From assembly GCA_025175895.1 (NCBI GenBank), contig CM046005.1:59420325-59484324 (forward strand): a stretch of DNA of 64,000 nt, written 5' to 3'. Below are positions 41,905 through 54,230 of this stretch, in pieces. Position 1 is the first letter of the stretch; each line of letters opens with the position of its first letter. A model generated the notes under the pieces. The model had not been told where the DNA came from, did not search any database, and worked only from the letters and a program-made list of their open reading frames with translations. The translations under genes were made by a program, and so were the position numbers. Origin of the DNA: Wurfbainia villosa (lineage: Eukaryota; Streptophyta; Magnoliopsida; Zingiberales; Zingiberaceae).

Positions 41905-44165
41905 CGCTATATACAAGTTTCTATCCCCGCAAGGAAGAGCGGAAGATATCCCCGTGTGGTGGTGGAACGGAAGAATCGATATCCTTCGATTATTATTTAT
42001 TCTGTATATAAGTTTCTATCCCCGCAAGGAAAATCGGAAGATATCCCCGTGTGGTGGTGGAACGGAAGAATCGATATCCTTCGGTTATTATTTATTCTGT
42101 ATATAAGTTTCTATCTCCGCAAGGAAGAGCGGAAGATATCCCCGTGTGGTGGTGGAACGGAAGAACCAATATCCTTCGGTTATTATTTAGTCTATATATA
42201 AGTTTCTATCCCCGCAAGGAAGAGCGGAAGATATCCCCGTGTGGTGGTGGAACGGACGACCCGATATCCTTCGGTTATTATTTATTCTATATATAAGTTT
42301 CTATCCCCGCAAAGAAGAGCGAAAGATATCCCCGTATGGTGGTGGAACGGAAGAACCGATATCCTTCGGTTATTATTTATTCTATATACAAGTTTCTATC
42401 CCCGCAAGGAAGAGCGGAAGATATCCCCGTGTGGTGGTGGAACGGAAGAACCGATATCCTTCGGTTATTATTTATTCTATATATAAGTTTCTATCCTCGC
42501 AAGGAAGAGCGGAAGATATCCCCGTGTGGTGGTGGAACGGAAGAACCAATATCTTTCGGTTATTATTTATTCTGTATATAAGTTTCTATCACCGCAAGGA
42601 AGAGCGGAAGATATCCCCGTGTGGTGGTGGAACGGAAGAACCAATATCCTTCGGTTATTATTTATTCTGTATATAAGTTTCTATCCCCGCAAGGAAAAGC
42701 GGAAGATATCCCCGTGTGGTGGTGGAACGGAAGAACCAATATCCTTCGGTTATTATTTACTCTATATATAAGTTTCTATCCCCGCAAGGAAGAGCGGAAG
42801 ATATCCCCGTGTGGTGGTGGAACGGAAGAACCGATATCCTTCGGTTATTATTTATTCTATATATAAGTTTCTATCCCTGCAAGGAAGAGCGGAAGATATC
42901 CCCGTGTGGTGGTGGAACGGAAGAACCGATATCCTTCGGTTATTATTTATTCTATATACAAGTTTCTATCCCCGCAAGGAAGAGCGGAAGATATCCCCGT
43001 GTGGTGGTGGAACGGAAGAACCGATATCCTTCGGTTATTATTTATTCTGTATATAAGTTTCTATACCCGCAAGGAAGAGCGGAAGATATCCCCGTGTGTT
43101 GGTGGAACGGAAGAACCAATATCCTTCGGTTATTATTTATTCTGTATATAAGTTTCTATCCCCGTAAGGAAGAGCGGAAGATATCCCCGTGTGGTGGTGG
43201 AACGGAAGAACCAATATCCTTCGGTTATTATTTATTCTGTATATAAGTTTCTATCCCCGCAAGGAAGAGCGGAAGATATCCCCGTGTGGTGGTGGAACGG
43301 AAGAACCAATATCCTTCGGTTATTATTTAGTCTATATATAAGTTTCTATCCCCGCAAGGAAGAGCGGAAGATATCCCCGTGTGGTGGTGGAACGGAAGAA
43401 CCGATATCCTTCGGTTATTATTTATTCTATATACAAGTTTCTATCCCCGCAAGGAAGAGCGGAAGATATCCCCGTGTGGTGGTGGAACGGAAGAACCGAT
43501 ATCCTTCAGTTATTATTTATTCTGTATATAAGTTTCTATCCCCGCAAGGAAGAGCGGAAGATATCCCCGTGTGGTGGTGGAATGGAAGAACCAATATCTT
43601 TCGGTTATTATTTATTCTGTATATAAGTTTCTATCCCCGCAAGGAAGAGCGGAAGATATCCCCGTGTGGTGGTGGAACGGAAGAACCAATATCCTTCGGT
43701 TATTATTTAGTCTATATATAAGTTTCTATCCCCGCAAGGAAGAGCGGAAGATATCCCCGTGTGGTGGTGGAACGGAAGAACCGATATCCTTCGGTTATTA
43801 TTTATTCTATATATAAGTTTCTATCCCCGCAAGGAAGAGCGGAAGATATCCCCGTGTGGTGGTGGAACGGAAGAACCGATATCCTTCGGTTATTATTTAT
43901 TCTATATACAAGTTTCTATCCCCGCAAGGAAGAGCGGAAGATATCCCCGTGTGGTGGTGGAACGGAAGAACCGATATCCTTCGGTTATTATTTATTCTGT
44001 ATATAAGTTTCTATCCACCCAAGGAAGAGCGGAAGATATCCCCGTGTGGTGGTGGAACGGAAGAACCGATATCCTTCGGTTATTATTTATTCTATATACA
44101 AGTTTCTATCCCCGCAAAGCGGAAGATATCCTCGTGTGGTGGTGAAGCGGAAGAACTGAGATCCC
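41905..44165. repeat. 95-bp tandem array, 24 units
   Basis: Units start at 41916 (AGTTTCTATCC) and every 95 bp exactly to 44101; the last is shortened. Each holds GAAGATATCCCCGTGTGG, TGGTGGAACGGAAGAA and TCGGTTATTATTTA. The variant just before each unit start (ATACAAG, GTATATAAG or CTATATATAAG) follows a pattern of about five units. Because 95 is not a multiple of three, each plus-strand frame cycles every 285 bp, producing many overlapping open frames that are not evidence of coding. The array sits between antisense genes. Confidence 0.97.
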
Positions 44166-44491
44166 CTTAGTTATATATCACTTTTTGTCCCCGAGAAGGA
44201 AAGGAAGTTGAAGTCCTTGTTTAACCCTATATTGTTTGATCCTTGCAAAATAGCAGAACTAATTCATTCGATGATTCTATATCCCAAGCAGATTATAAAA
44301 GTTGAAGAGCTGAAATATATCTCCGTTATAGGTAATTTTATGTGGATACAGAAGAAGTAAAGTGCGGTACAATGCCGAAGATACTGGAGAAAGAAGACAA
44401 ACTGGGAAAGTTCATGGATGCCAAAGAATTACATATTCTGAGTCATCTACAAGGAAGAATAACAAACAGCAGCCCTTATATATCTCGGGCG
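44166..44491. other. Non-coding stretch after the tandem array
   Basis: 326 bp with residual array-like words (AGATATC, TCCCCG) at its left end. The 70-codon plus-strand frame at 44342 has no recognisable feature. I see nothing supportable. Confidence 0.5.
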
Positions 44492-45587
44492 TTACAGTTC
44501 TTTGCTAGGAGGGACAGAGGGAAGTCCCTTGTAGGGTTGAGGTTGGCACAATAGTTGGCGCCGGTAGGACTGCTGCAGGAAGGTCTGCCTGGCCAATTCC
44601 TTTTGGGACCCTACTAGTTGTTGGCGCAGGGAACGATTATGGGCGGAAGTTTCCTCCAGCTGTTGCTGTAAACACTCCACCTGTTTTTCCAAGGTAGCTA
44701 TGTATCGACGATCATTTATCTGTTCTTTAGAAGGCAAGGAACTGCTGCCCTGCTCCGATATTCTGTCCATGGCAAGCAAAAGAAAAAGGAGAATGAGGGA
44801 AGCTATCAGGTAAAGGTCGGTGGTTTTTATGGCGACGAAGGGAAAGAGTGCATTCATTTGTAGGAGAAGTAGGGAACATAAATGCCAGTAAAGAAGAGGA
44901 AACGTGGGGGCAGTAGTGGGAAGGTTGATGGGACTACAATTGTAATTAAGAGGGTCCAAATCCCCGAGATATGATAGAAGAAGGCATGTTCAGATCAGAT
45001 TACCGTCCTTTTGGAAGACAGAAACATTACTTCTACAGGAAAAAGACAAGAACGGATATCATTTGCCTCCCTTATTTTTTATTAACATATATGAAACGAT
45101 TACATTAACTTGATCTACAAAGATTTTACATGATTACTCCTAACAGAAGAAGCGGGAGATGTCTCTTTGGGAGGAGAGGGAGCTAATATGACTCTGTAGC
45201 GCTCGCCTTGAGGGGGAGGGAGAACTGGTGGACCTTCATCGAAAGAGGAAGGATGAGTGGGACGAAAGTCAGTCTTTGGTGGAAGTGGGGAAGTTCAACA
45301 AAGACGAGGATCTCCCACTGTATATTCCCACGTGAAGGGAGGATTCCACACCCGGTTGCGGAAGGAGGGGAAAGGAGCGCGGAAGGACCTCCCTGCCGGA
45401 GGGGTGGGAGCTGGTTGGAGAGGCGGATATGGAAGGGGGCGGAAGGCTGAAGTAGCGATTGAGCGGTCTCCGAATCTTCAATATCCTCAGAGATCCAGTC
45501 TTGTAGTTCAAAAGATTCTGACTCTGAAGAAACTTCGATGGGATGCCCTGCTGAAGCCATGATAAGAAGATTGCAGGACGAAGGCAT
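44492..45587 (-). pseudogene. Antisense coding remnants between the array and aORF1
   Basis: Two frames. 45587-45183 (inner Met at 45560) opens MASAGHPIEVSSESESFELQ, an acidic N-terminus, then Pro/Ser-rich text that looks frameshifted. 44959-44492 has a Leu-rich stretch and, from the inner Met near 44772, a coiled coil: YIATLEKQVECLQQQLEETS and SLRQQLVGSQKELARQTFLQ. It could be a separate short gene (acidic head plus coiled coil) or exons of one antisense unit. I cannot place the splice sites. No family recognised. Confidence 0.45.
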
Positions 45588-46040
45588 GGGGAATGAAGGA
45601 TTTGTAATGGATGGAAAGAGGCAACCGAGGTTCTGGGAAAGGGGAAGAAGACGAAGAGATTGATACCATTTCCAAAGCAGTAAGTGAAATAAGGAAGATC
45701 AACAAGCAGGAACTATTTAAAGCGTCGCCCGAACCGGAATCGGAGCGGGTATGGATGATGTCAGGTAAAGACCTTGCGAGTGAATTCCTGCATCAAACAG
45801 ACGGTGTGAATAATATCAGACAACATACTCCCAGCAAATTCCCGAACCGAAAATGGGGCGGAAGTGGATAATGTCATTTAATATCCCCTCCATAAGCCCG
45901 AGCCAATGAAGTGATTATACCATCCTATACAAGAAGGAAGAATGCCAAGGAGATGATAACTAAGCCTACAAATAAATTCATCATTCAGAGGCAAAAGAGA
46001 GGCTATTGATAAAATTATCAAAGAAGGAGAATAGTATAAA
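45588..46040. other. Spacer between antisense genes
   Basis: 450 bp, AG-rich on the plus strand. No supportable gene. It would hold the 3' end of aORF1 and the 5' region of the next antisense unit. Confidence 0.45.
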
Positions 46041-48321
46041 TTACAATTCAAAGAGTTCGGGCGGACAGTTAGCTAGCGCCTCCGTAGGATCTAAATAACT
46101 AGTATCCGTGCCAGGAGGCGGGTATCCTCGCTCGGCATTTTGAGCTGAAGACCCCTCAAACCCTAGTATAAAGAGATCTACCCCTTTCTTGACATAATGC
46201 CTCTTGAGGTCGGCTTCCTGCTCCTTTAGTCGGTCCTGATATTGAGCCACCTGGGTTTGACTTTCCGCCAATTTGATCGCCAAAATATCTCTCTCAGTGG
46301 CTGCTTTTATAGCTCGCTGTCCTAAGGCTGAAAGAGCTTCAAGATACTCCTGTTGGAAGATGGATTGCTACTGGGCCATCGGGGATAAGGTTCGGGGAAG
46401 AGCCGTTACTGCAGAGGAAAGTTCCTGACACTTCTTTACACAGGATTCCCGGGTAAGGGCCCAGGCTTGACGTTCCAGGTTAAGGCGGTTGCATTCTTGT
46501 TGAAGCTGTGAGATAGTAGCCGCAGAGTCAGCTTCCTTGACCATGGCATCCATAAGATATCTTTTATACTCCTTCAGTTCTTGAGTCAGGATGTCTACCT
46601 GCTGCAGCTCACTAGATTGCAAGAAGAGGCGCTGTTCTAGTTCTTCATTTTTTCGCTGCAGTTCCTCTTTCTCACTTCGAACCAAGGCTAGTTGCATCGT
46701 GGCATCTTCGCATTGACTCCTAAAGTCCGCCTCTTTTGCCTCTTGTTCGTTTAATCGTCGTGCGAGCTCTTTCTGCTGCGACACGGCGACAAAATGGCGA
46801 GTCTCCACACTAGATTGGAATCGGGCCAGGTGGACTACCATGTTGTTATGTTGAGTGGAGGCCTAAAAGGAGAGGAAAATTATTAGCATAGGGAAATACA
46901 CCTAGCAAAGAGGAGGAGAAGGAGGAGTAAATACCTCTGCCAGCAGTTTGCCCACTTGCTCACACAGGCCTTGTATACCCGACTGGTTAAAGAATTTTAC
47001 CTCCGAAGGGTGCCGAATTTTCAGCAACGATCCCAGAGAGGCCCTCGGAGGAACCGGAAGGGAAGGGTCTTCTCTTTCCGAAGAAGATGGGGGCCTGGCA
47101 CGGCGCAGAGGGGCAGGAACTGTTCTCGAGTCGGACGGCGCTGGAGCTTGGAGGGATTCCGCATGGGGAGGCCGGGGTGAATTCTGTGTGGAGGGAGAAG
47201 AATGCAAAAACTGGGAGGGAGAATCCCCTCCTTGGGGAGCTAGAGAAGAGGCAGGGGAGGTGTCGCCTTCCCTTCGGGGTTCATAAATAATTAAGGGTTG
47301 AGCTTCCGGTTGGTGGGAAGACAAGGGTAGGAGAGCCGATGAACTTGAAGCTCCTTTCTTGATAAGTCGCAGCTTCTTCCGAGGAGATGACGGAGCCGTT
47401 GTGGATTTGCCTCTCTTAGTCAGAGTCTTCTTCTTCTTGGCAGCCTCGATCGACTCCCCTTCCACCAAAGCCTTCTGCATCAGATTATCTACAAGATATA
47501 CTGGTAAGAAAGATGAATTCCCTAAAAAGGAAGTCACATTGCAAAATAAATGTCACCCTACCTATAGCAACTGAAGTCGTCAAAGGTAGAGGAGACAATC
47601 CAAAGTGGCTTAAGAGGGGAGTTTCTAGCAGATGGTTCGAGCAATAATGCAGCTCTCCTAAGACTCTATACACTTCCGGGAAGGGACATTTGGTCCTCAT
47701 TTCCTGGAAAGAAGGCAATTCAGGAAGGTCTACCTTCCAAGTATCGGAGTAAGGTAAAGCTTCTGGGAGTTGTACAAAAAAATATAAGGCTTCCCAACCC
47801 TTGTGGGAAGTAGGCAGGTTCACAAGGAATTGGCAGTCGGACCGACTAGACAGATAGAAGAGGCCTGCCTTAGAAGACTTTAATTGGAAGAAGCAATGGA
47901 ATATCTCGGGGGTCAAAGAGAGGTTCAAATGTTGGAACACTATATAGGCTCCCGATAGAATCCGGAAGGAGTTGGGGGTGAATTGGTTCAGAGGTAGTCC
48001 ATAGAAGTTTAGGAGGTCCGAAGTGACTGTGGCGAGGATAGGCCGTTAAGAAATTGTTCATAAAAAAGCATGTCAAGCCGGAGGAGGTTTATGAGGTCGA
48101 TGATGCGGTTTGGTCGTGAAACTACATTTTATAGAAGGCTCTATGTAGTTGTTCCTTAGGTTAAAGAAATAATGGTTGCAATCTAACTGAGTTATGGTAT
48201 GTTCATACCAGGCGGGTGAAGAGAGGGTCCTAGGAGCCATGGGTATGAACGAAGCAGAGCACTTACTCGGAGGGTAAAGAAGAATCGTGTGAGGAAAGGA
48301 AGAACAGGGTCGCCGCAACAC
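46041..48321 (-). CDS. Antisense gene aORF1 of element G, three exons (right copy)
   Basis: Exon 1 48321 (or Met 48240) to 47562; exon 2 47500-46935; exon 3 46862-46041. Taking exon 1 as read in the left copy (1132-448), the exons sum to 2073 nt, a frame of 690 codons plus stop. Exon 1 encodes the gypsy-type transposon domain. Exon 2 has a basic, NLS-like run (AAKKKKTLTKRGKS, PRKKLRLIKKG), then Ser/Pro-rich text and SGIQGLCEQVGKLLAE. Exon 3 is a coiled coil (EKEELQRKNEELEQRLFLQS). Defects: a frameshift in exon 1 of this copy (about 48070) and one TAG at 46368-46370. Function unknown; nuclear location is inferred from the basic run. Confidence 0.68.
46863..46934 (-). other. Intron 2 of aORF1
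   Basis: 72 bp. Donor GCAGAG|GTATTTAC, pyrimidine-rich stretch, acceptor CCTTTTAG|GCCTCC on the minus strand, phase 0. The reading continues KLLAE into ASTQHNNMVVHLARF with no frame change. Confidence 0.7.
47501..47561 (-). other. Intron 1 of aORF1 (right copy)
   Basis: Identical in position and splice sites to 387-447 (donor ATAG|GTAGGG, acceptor ACCAG|TATATC, 61 bp, phase 1). Confidence 0.62.
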
Positions 48322-48405
48322 CGCCGATGAGAATCACGGGAGAAGAAGAAGAACAGGCTGGATTACCAAGCACACTAACCGATACCTAAAATAAGAAGGC
48401 GAGGG

Positions 48406-48413
48406 TTTATATA
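48406..48413 (-). promoter_or_regulatory. Putative TATA box of aORF1 (right copy)
   Basis: TATATAAA on the minus strand, 166 bp upstream of the Met at 48240 and 29 bp from the copia A insertion. Confidence 0.4.
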
Positions 48414-48442
48414 AGGTTTTCCGCGACGATTCAGCTGCACAG

Positions 48443-50303
48443 TGTAGGGAAATCTCGTATGCCAAATGGCAGATGCGCAACGGAAAATAGGATCCCTTCC
48501 AAGTGATCCATGCGAAAGCACACTCGTATAAAATAAATTTCTCTAAACCAAACCTATCTTATAGGAGAGGATTACCTTTGTTGCGTGCCCTTGTTAATCC
48601 CGCTTATCCCTTTAGTTTGTTGGATCTTTAGCACGTTCAAGTGTCCGTGCCTCTATACGTATCCACACGAGCACGCTCTTGTCTCACAAAAGGAAAACTA
48701 GAAGAGCTCTCCTTTACTTCTTGCTAGAGAAGTCCCTAAAGGAGAGGAAGAGAGGGAGAAAGGAAGAAGAAGACTCCTCTTCTTGCTAGCCTACACTCAC
48801 AAACCCACACAACTAAAGCTTCCACCAAGCTTTCTCACAACCACAACACCAAAAACAATCCAAAATGATGCTTTGGCCGGCCACTCCATGGGGCCTTTTA
48901 TAGGGTTGGCAAAACCCTTTCACCTCCTACAATTTAATGCAATCCATTGCATTGAGACCCCTTTTGTTTTGGCCGGCCACTTAAGGAGACAAAAACCATT
49001 TTGTCCCCTTCCACCTTATCTAGCTTAGGTGGATGCTTAGGTGGCATGCTTATGTGGCATGCTTATGTGGCATGCTTATGTGGCATTCATGCATGTTGAA
49101 TTAATCTTATTAATTCAATTAAGCTTATGTTATCATATTGAATTAATCTTATTAATTCAATTAAGCTTATGTTATCATATTGAATTAATCTTATTAAATC
49201 AATAAGGTAACATATTGAATTAATCTCATTAAATCAATTAGCTAAAATTATTAAGCTTAAAGTCCAAAACCATTTTGTACTTAAGCTTATTCCCAAATTA
49301 TTCTAGTCAAACTAGAATACTCTAATTCCTCTAATTATCATGCTCTTTGTGTGTGACCCTATAGGCTCTCATAACGCGTTGGCGTGGACCTAAACTCTTT
49401 TAGATACACAAGCAATGAGCGGCATCTAGCAATACATCATTGCTACCCAAGTTACGTAAATAAGTCAAGATCCGACTAACCTTCCGTGACTACTATAATA
49501 TATGACCGTGTCCTTCTATCCTTGATATCGATTGATTAATGAGGCATAGACCGTGTCATCCTCGATCAATCTATGTGTTTCTTGATCCCCGAGTAAACTA
49601 ACTCAAACAAATGAGCTCAATATCTCATATTGACTCATTCGAGCATGGCCATGCGTTTTAGTAGTTCTACTCAATCAAGGGGCCCACCGATATCACTCCC
49701 GTCATATGGAAGGGATAGATCCCATCTACATCACTCACATCCCTCCGCATAATTTGTTACATACCCAGTAATCGCCTTTATGGTCCACCACATTTGACGG
49801 GTGACGTTTGTGATACCAAAGTACATAACTCCTTATGTAGGGAACCGTAGTGACTTCAGGTCTAAGGACTATTCATACCAATAGTCACATGAGAAAGTTT
49901 ATGACACTCATATAACGATCCATGAAACTTTCTCATGGCGGGTCAGTTCAGTATATATTCTCCAATATATACCCATGTGTCAACTTGATATCATATATCC
50001 ATGACTTGTGAGATCAAGTCATCAATTGACCTACATGCTAGTCTTTATGTATTAATATTGCCCTTGCATATTAATACTCGACTAGGAACATTTAGGAAAG
50101 TGTTCTCTACAGCCTCTCATAATCAATTCTGCCAATTGATGTGCTGTAGATAAGAACCTACTTTTCTAGGGCATTATTATATTTAAATTAGTTGGCACAA
50201 GCAAGATGTAAATATAATAACCAATCCTTTGCCTTTATAGAATATGATACAAAATGTTCCCTATTCAACCATCACATGATTGGTTCTAGGGCTTTAACTA
50301 ACA
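48443..50303 (-). repeat. Copia A 3' LTR (right copy)
   Basis: 1861 bp, near-identical to 1335-3199 with scattered indels (for example near 49375 and 49790). The 42-bp tandem repeat is at about 49096-49230. Followed by the polypurine tract at 50304-50314. Confidence 0.92.
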
Positions 50304-50436
50304 ATCTCCCACTAGCACTAGTACCAATCACTATGATATCTAATACCTAGTGACCTAGTGTGACCATCATGCTTCCTCTGTACAAAGCCTTGGTCAATGG
50401 ATCTGCGATGTTAGCTTCGCTTCAGATCAGATATCC

Positions 50437-51298
50437 TCACATCTCCTCTATCGATGATCTCTCGAATGAGATGGAAGCGCCAGATGTGTTTGGTCCGCCG
50501 ATGTGATCGAGGTTCCTTAGCTCGCTAATAGCCCCATTGTTGTCACAATAGAGGTCTATTGGATCTGCAATGCTAGGAACTACCCCAAGTTCATCGATGA
50601 ACTTGCGGAGCCAAACAAATTTCCTTTGCTGATCGATTTGCAATATACTCGACCATTGTAGAATCAGCAACTGTGTCCTGCTTCGAACTCTTCCAGCTCA
50701 CAGCTCCACCATTCAGGCAAAACACGTACCCCGATTGCGATCTATAGTCATCCTTGTCTGTTTGGAAGCTTGCATCACTGTCACCCTTTACAGTTAGCTC
50801 CTCATTGCCTCCAAATATCAGGAAATATTCTTTCGTTCTTCGTAAGTACTTAAGAATATTTTTGACTGCTATCCAGTGACTTTCACCTGGATCTGACTGG
50901 TATCTACTCGTCATGCTCAAAGCATACGAGACGTCAGGACGAGTACAAAGCATGGCGTACATGATAGACCCTATAGCAGATGCATAAGGGATCTTATCCA
51001 TGCGATCTCTCTCCTCCTTAGAAGAGGGACATTGAGTCTTCGAAAGACTCACACCATGTGATAAAGGCAGAAACCCTTTCTTAGAATTTTGCATAGCAAA
51101 ACGATCTAGCACTTTATCAATGTATGTACTCTGACTTAGGCCAAGTAATCTTCTAGATCTATCTCTATAGATCTTGATGCCTAGAATATAGGCAGCTTCA
51201 CCTAAGTCCTTCATCGAGAAACAATTCCCTAACCACATCTTCACAGACTGGAGTGAGGGAATATCATTTCCGATGAGAAGTATGTCATCTACATACAA
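50437..51298 (-). pseudogene. Copia A pol, RT C-terminal half and RNase H (right copy)
   Basis: 51298-50591 is 235 open codons: MYVDDILLIGND (intact YVDD), FSMKDLGEAAYILGIKIYRD, SKTQCPSSKEERDRMDKIPY, YRSQSGYVFCLNGGAVSWKS, KQDTVADST. It then shifts into 50670-50437 (KFIDELGVVPSIADPIDLYC, DNNGAI) with the end of RNase H. Better preserved than the left copy. Confidence 0.88.
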
Positions 51299-51394
51299 GA
51301 CAAGAAATACAACTGTGCTCCCACTATTTCTCTTGTAGACACAAGGCTCATCTTCATTCTTGATGAAACCAAACTCTTTGATTGCATCATCGAA

Positions 51395-52885
51395 TCAAAG
51401 ATTCCAGCTTCGAGAGGCTTGCTTTAGTCCATAAATGGACCTTTGCAGTTTGCATACCTTTCCAGGATGCTTTGGATCTTCAAAACCCTCAGGTTGTGTC
51501 ATGTACACATCCTCGAGTAGCTTTCCATTCAGAAAAGTGGTTTTGACATCCATCTGCCAGATCTCATAATCATGGTAGGCTGCAATAGCAAGTATGATCC
51601 GAATGGATTTAAGCATCGCAACTGGTGAAAAGGTTTCTTCATAGTCAATACCATGAATTTGTTTGAATCCTTTAACCACCAATCTACCTTTATAGGTATG
51701 CTTATTACCATCCATGTCAGTCTTTACTTTAAAGACCCACTTACACCCAATGGGATTTACCCCTTCAGGTGGATCAACCAAAGTCCATACTTGGTTAGTG
51801 TACATGGATTCCATTTCGGATCTCATGGCCTCTAGCCATTTCTCGGAATCTGGGCTCATCATAGCTTCTTTATAGGATGTAGGCTCGTCAAGATTGATAA
51901 GCAATACATCACCGTTGTCAGTCAAGAGAAAAGAATATCTCTCGGGTTGACGACGGATCCTATTAGATCTACGAAGAGGTTGGTCTACTTGAACAGGTGT
52001 TTGTTCCACAACTCTTTGGGCAACAATTTCTTCATCCACAACACTTTGTGGTGCCTGTTCATTTTCCATCGAAGCCTTAGTGTTATCATCATCTTGAACT
52101 TCTTCAAGATGAATTTTACTCCCACTAGTATTTCTAGAAATAAATTCTCTTTCTAGAAAGATAGCATTTCTGGCAACAAACACCTTGCCAAGTGTGGGAT
52201 TGTAAAAGTAATATCCCTTCGTTTCCTTGGGATATCCTACAAAATAACACTTATCTGATTTGGGTCCTAGTTTATCTGAGACTTGACGTCTAACGTAAGC
52301 TTCACAACCCCAAATCTTTATAAAAGACATTTTGGGACTCTTCCCGGTCCATATCGTATATGGTGTCTTTTCTATGGCTTTTGATGGAACGCGATTAAGT
52401 GTGAAAGCGGCTGTCTCTAGAGCTAAACCCCAAAAGGAAGTAGGTAGATCAGTCTGGCTCATCATTGATCGTACCATATCTAATAGAGTACGATTTCTCC
52501 TCTCAGATACACCATTCCATTGTGGTGTTCCAGGGGGAGTGAGTTGGGATATTATCCCACACTCAGCCAGGTGATCACGAAACTCTTGACTAAGGTATTC
52601 ACCACCTCGATCTGATCGAAGTAGCTTAATACGCTTACCAAGTTGGTTTTGTACTTCATTCTTGAATTCTTTGAACTTTTCAAAGGATTCTGACTTATGT
52701 CTCATCAAATATAAGTAGCCAAATCTACTCATATCATCAGTGAAAGTAATAAAGTACTTATAGCCTCCTCGCCGACATTGAAAGGGCCACATACATCGAT
52801 GTATGAGTCCTAACAAATCCGTCGCTCTCTCGCCATGTCCACTAAATGGAGTTTTAGTCATCTTTCCTAAAGACAAGACTCGCAT
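51395..52885 (-). pseudogene. Copia A pol, integrase and RT N-terminal half (right copy)
   Basis: 496 open codons. The integrase core keeps the second Asp (RSDRGGEYLSQEF) and the Glu (WNGVSERRNR), but the first Asp is lost to a two-base deletion at about 52798 that changes HLDVCGP to HRCMWP; the left copy retains it. RT follows: WTLVDPPEGVNPIGCKWVFK and QMDVKTTFLNGKLLEDVYM. It ends at the in-frame TGA 51395-51397 shared with the left copy. Confidence 0.88.
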
Positions 52886-52963
52886 ACCTCATATGATTCA
52901 AAATCAAATGAGTCCAATAATCCATCTTTATGGAGTTGGGATATGCGTTTTCATTTATGTGAC

Positions 52964-53275
52964 CTAAGCGTGTTGAGAGATATGTCCGTTCAAATCATTC
53001 GATTTGAACCGTTTGGTATTTACGTTATAAATTGGGTGATCTAAATCTAGAACATAGAGACCATTCATAAGTGGTGCATTACAATAGAACATTTCATTTA
53101 AATAAATGGAACAACATTTGTCCTTTATTATAAAAGAAAAGTTTTTCTTGTCTAAACAAGATACGTAAATTATGTTCTTTGTTAATGCGGTACATAGAAG
53201 CACTCCTCTAGTTCTAAGATAAGCCCAGTGGGCAAAGACAAAGAATATGTTCCTACTGACACAACTTTGCGCCAT
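52964..53275 (-). pseudogene. Copia A pre-integrase segment (right copy)
   Basis: 103 codons: NIIYVSCLDKKNFSFIIKDK, CCSIYLNEMFYCNAPLMNGL, YVLDLDHPIYNVN. The damaged protease site lies just upstream, near 53365-53340. Confidence 0.65.
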
Positions 53276-53469
53276 TGCCTACTCGTAGGTCCACTTCCCC
53301 CTTGCCATTATTCTACTATTTCTGATCCACGCACATTAGTACAAATGTGAGATGCACATCCGTATCTAATACCCATGTAGAAGAAATAGATAGATTAACT
53401 TCTATAACGTGTATACCGACGAAGTCCCACTTCTCTTGTTCTTTACTTCCTCAAGGTAGACTTTGCGAT

Positions 53470-54230
53470 TCAGCTTCCTAAAGGTGTCGATCTTACACAA
53501 TGGAAGCAGTCCCCTTCCTTAGGTACTTTACCTTTACCCTTTGAAGTGGATGAATTGGCCTTGCCTTTGGCTTGGGTCTTACCCTTGCCTTTGCGCTTAC
53601 CTTTGTCCTTCTTGACCATTAGTACATTACTAACTTTCTTCTTGAGATTTGGTTCGTGATTCTTAACATCCGAGAATCTCGAGCAAAGGTTTATCAATTT
53701 CATTCATGTTATAATTCATGACGAATTGATTGTATGCTTCCGGCAATGATTGCAGGATAACATCGGTTGCCAATTCTTGGCTCAGTGGAAAACCTAGTCT
53801 TTCAAGGTTCTCAACGTACCCAATCATTTTGAGTACGTGAGTTCCTACAGGTGTTTCTTCTTGCATCTTGCATGCAAAAAGAGCCTTAGACACTTCAAAA
53901 TGCTCGTGCCTAGCTTATCCTTGATATAGTTGTTTCAAATGCTCAACCATATCATAGGCATCCATGTTCTCATGTTGCTTCTGAAGCTCAGAGTTCATGG
54001 TGGCAAGCATAAGACATGACACATCTAATGCGTCATCTTGATGCTTCTTATAAGACGAGTGGCATCGAGGCGGAGTATTTGAGGGTAGCCTGCTCTAGGA
54101 CATATAGTTTGCGTTCTTGCTTCAGGATAATCCTCAAGTTCCTATACCAGTCAAGAAAGTTTGCTCCATTGAGCTTGTCCTTCTCAAGGACAGATCGCAA
54201 GTTGAGGGGGTGTGTCGTGTTAGATGACAT
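53470..54230 (-). pseudogene. Copia A gag (right copy)
   Basis: Start at 54230 (MSSNTTHPLNLRSVLEKDKL, NGANFLDWYRNLRIILKQER). It breaks at about 54050, resumes at 53893-53663 (MSKALFACKMQEETPVGTHV, FPLSQELATDVILQSLPEAY) and ends 53703-53470 with the Lys-rich tail and EGDCFHC, the first half of the zinc knuckle. Confidence 0.82.

Noticed and set aside
41905..44165. Regular repeats resembling a CRISPR array
   Set aside because: The whole 95-bp unit repeats with point changes. There are no unique spacers, and the setting is a plant retrotransposon.
42051..44170. Series of overlapping 81- to 176-codon plus-strand frames (VVVERKNRYPS..., WWWNGRTDI...) suggesting a repeat protein
   Set aside because: They are the 95-bp tandem array read in three frames. 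Since 95 is not a multiple of three, the same DNA gives each frame in turn, and stops recur with the array. No start context or selection is visible.
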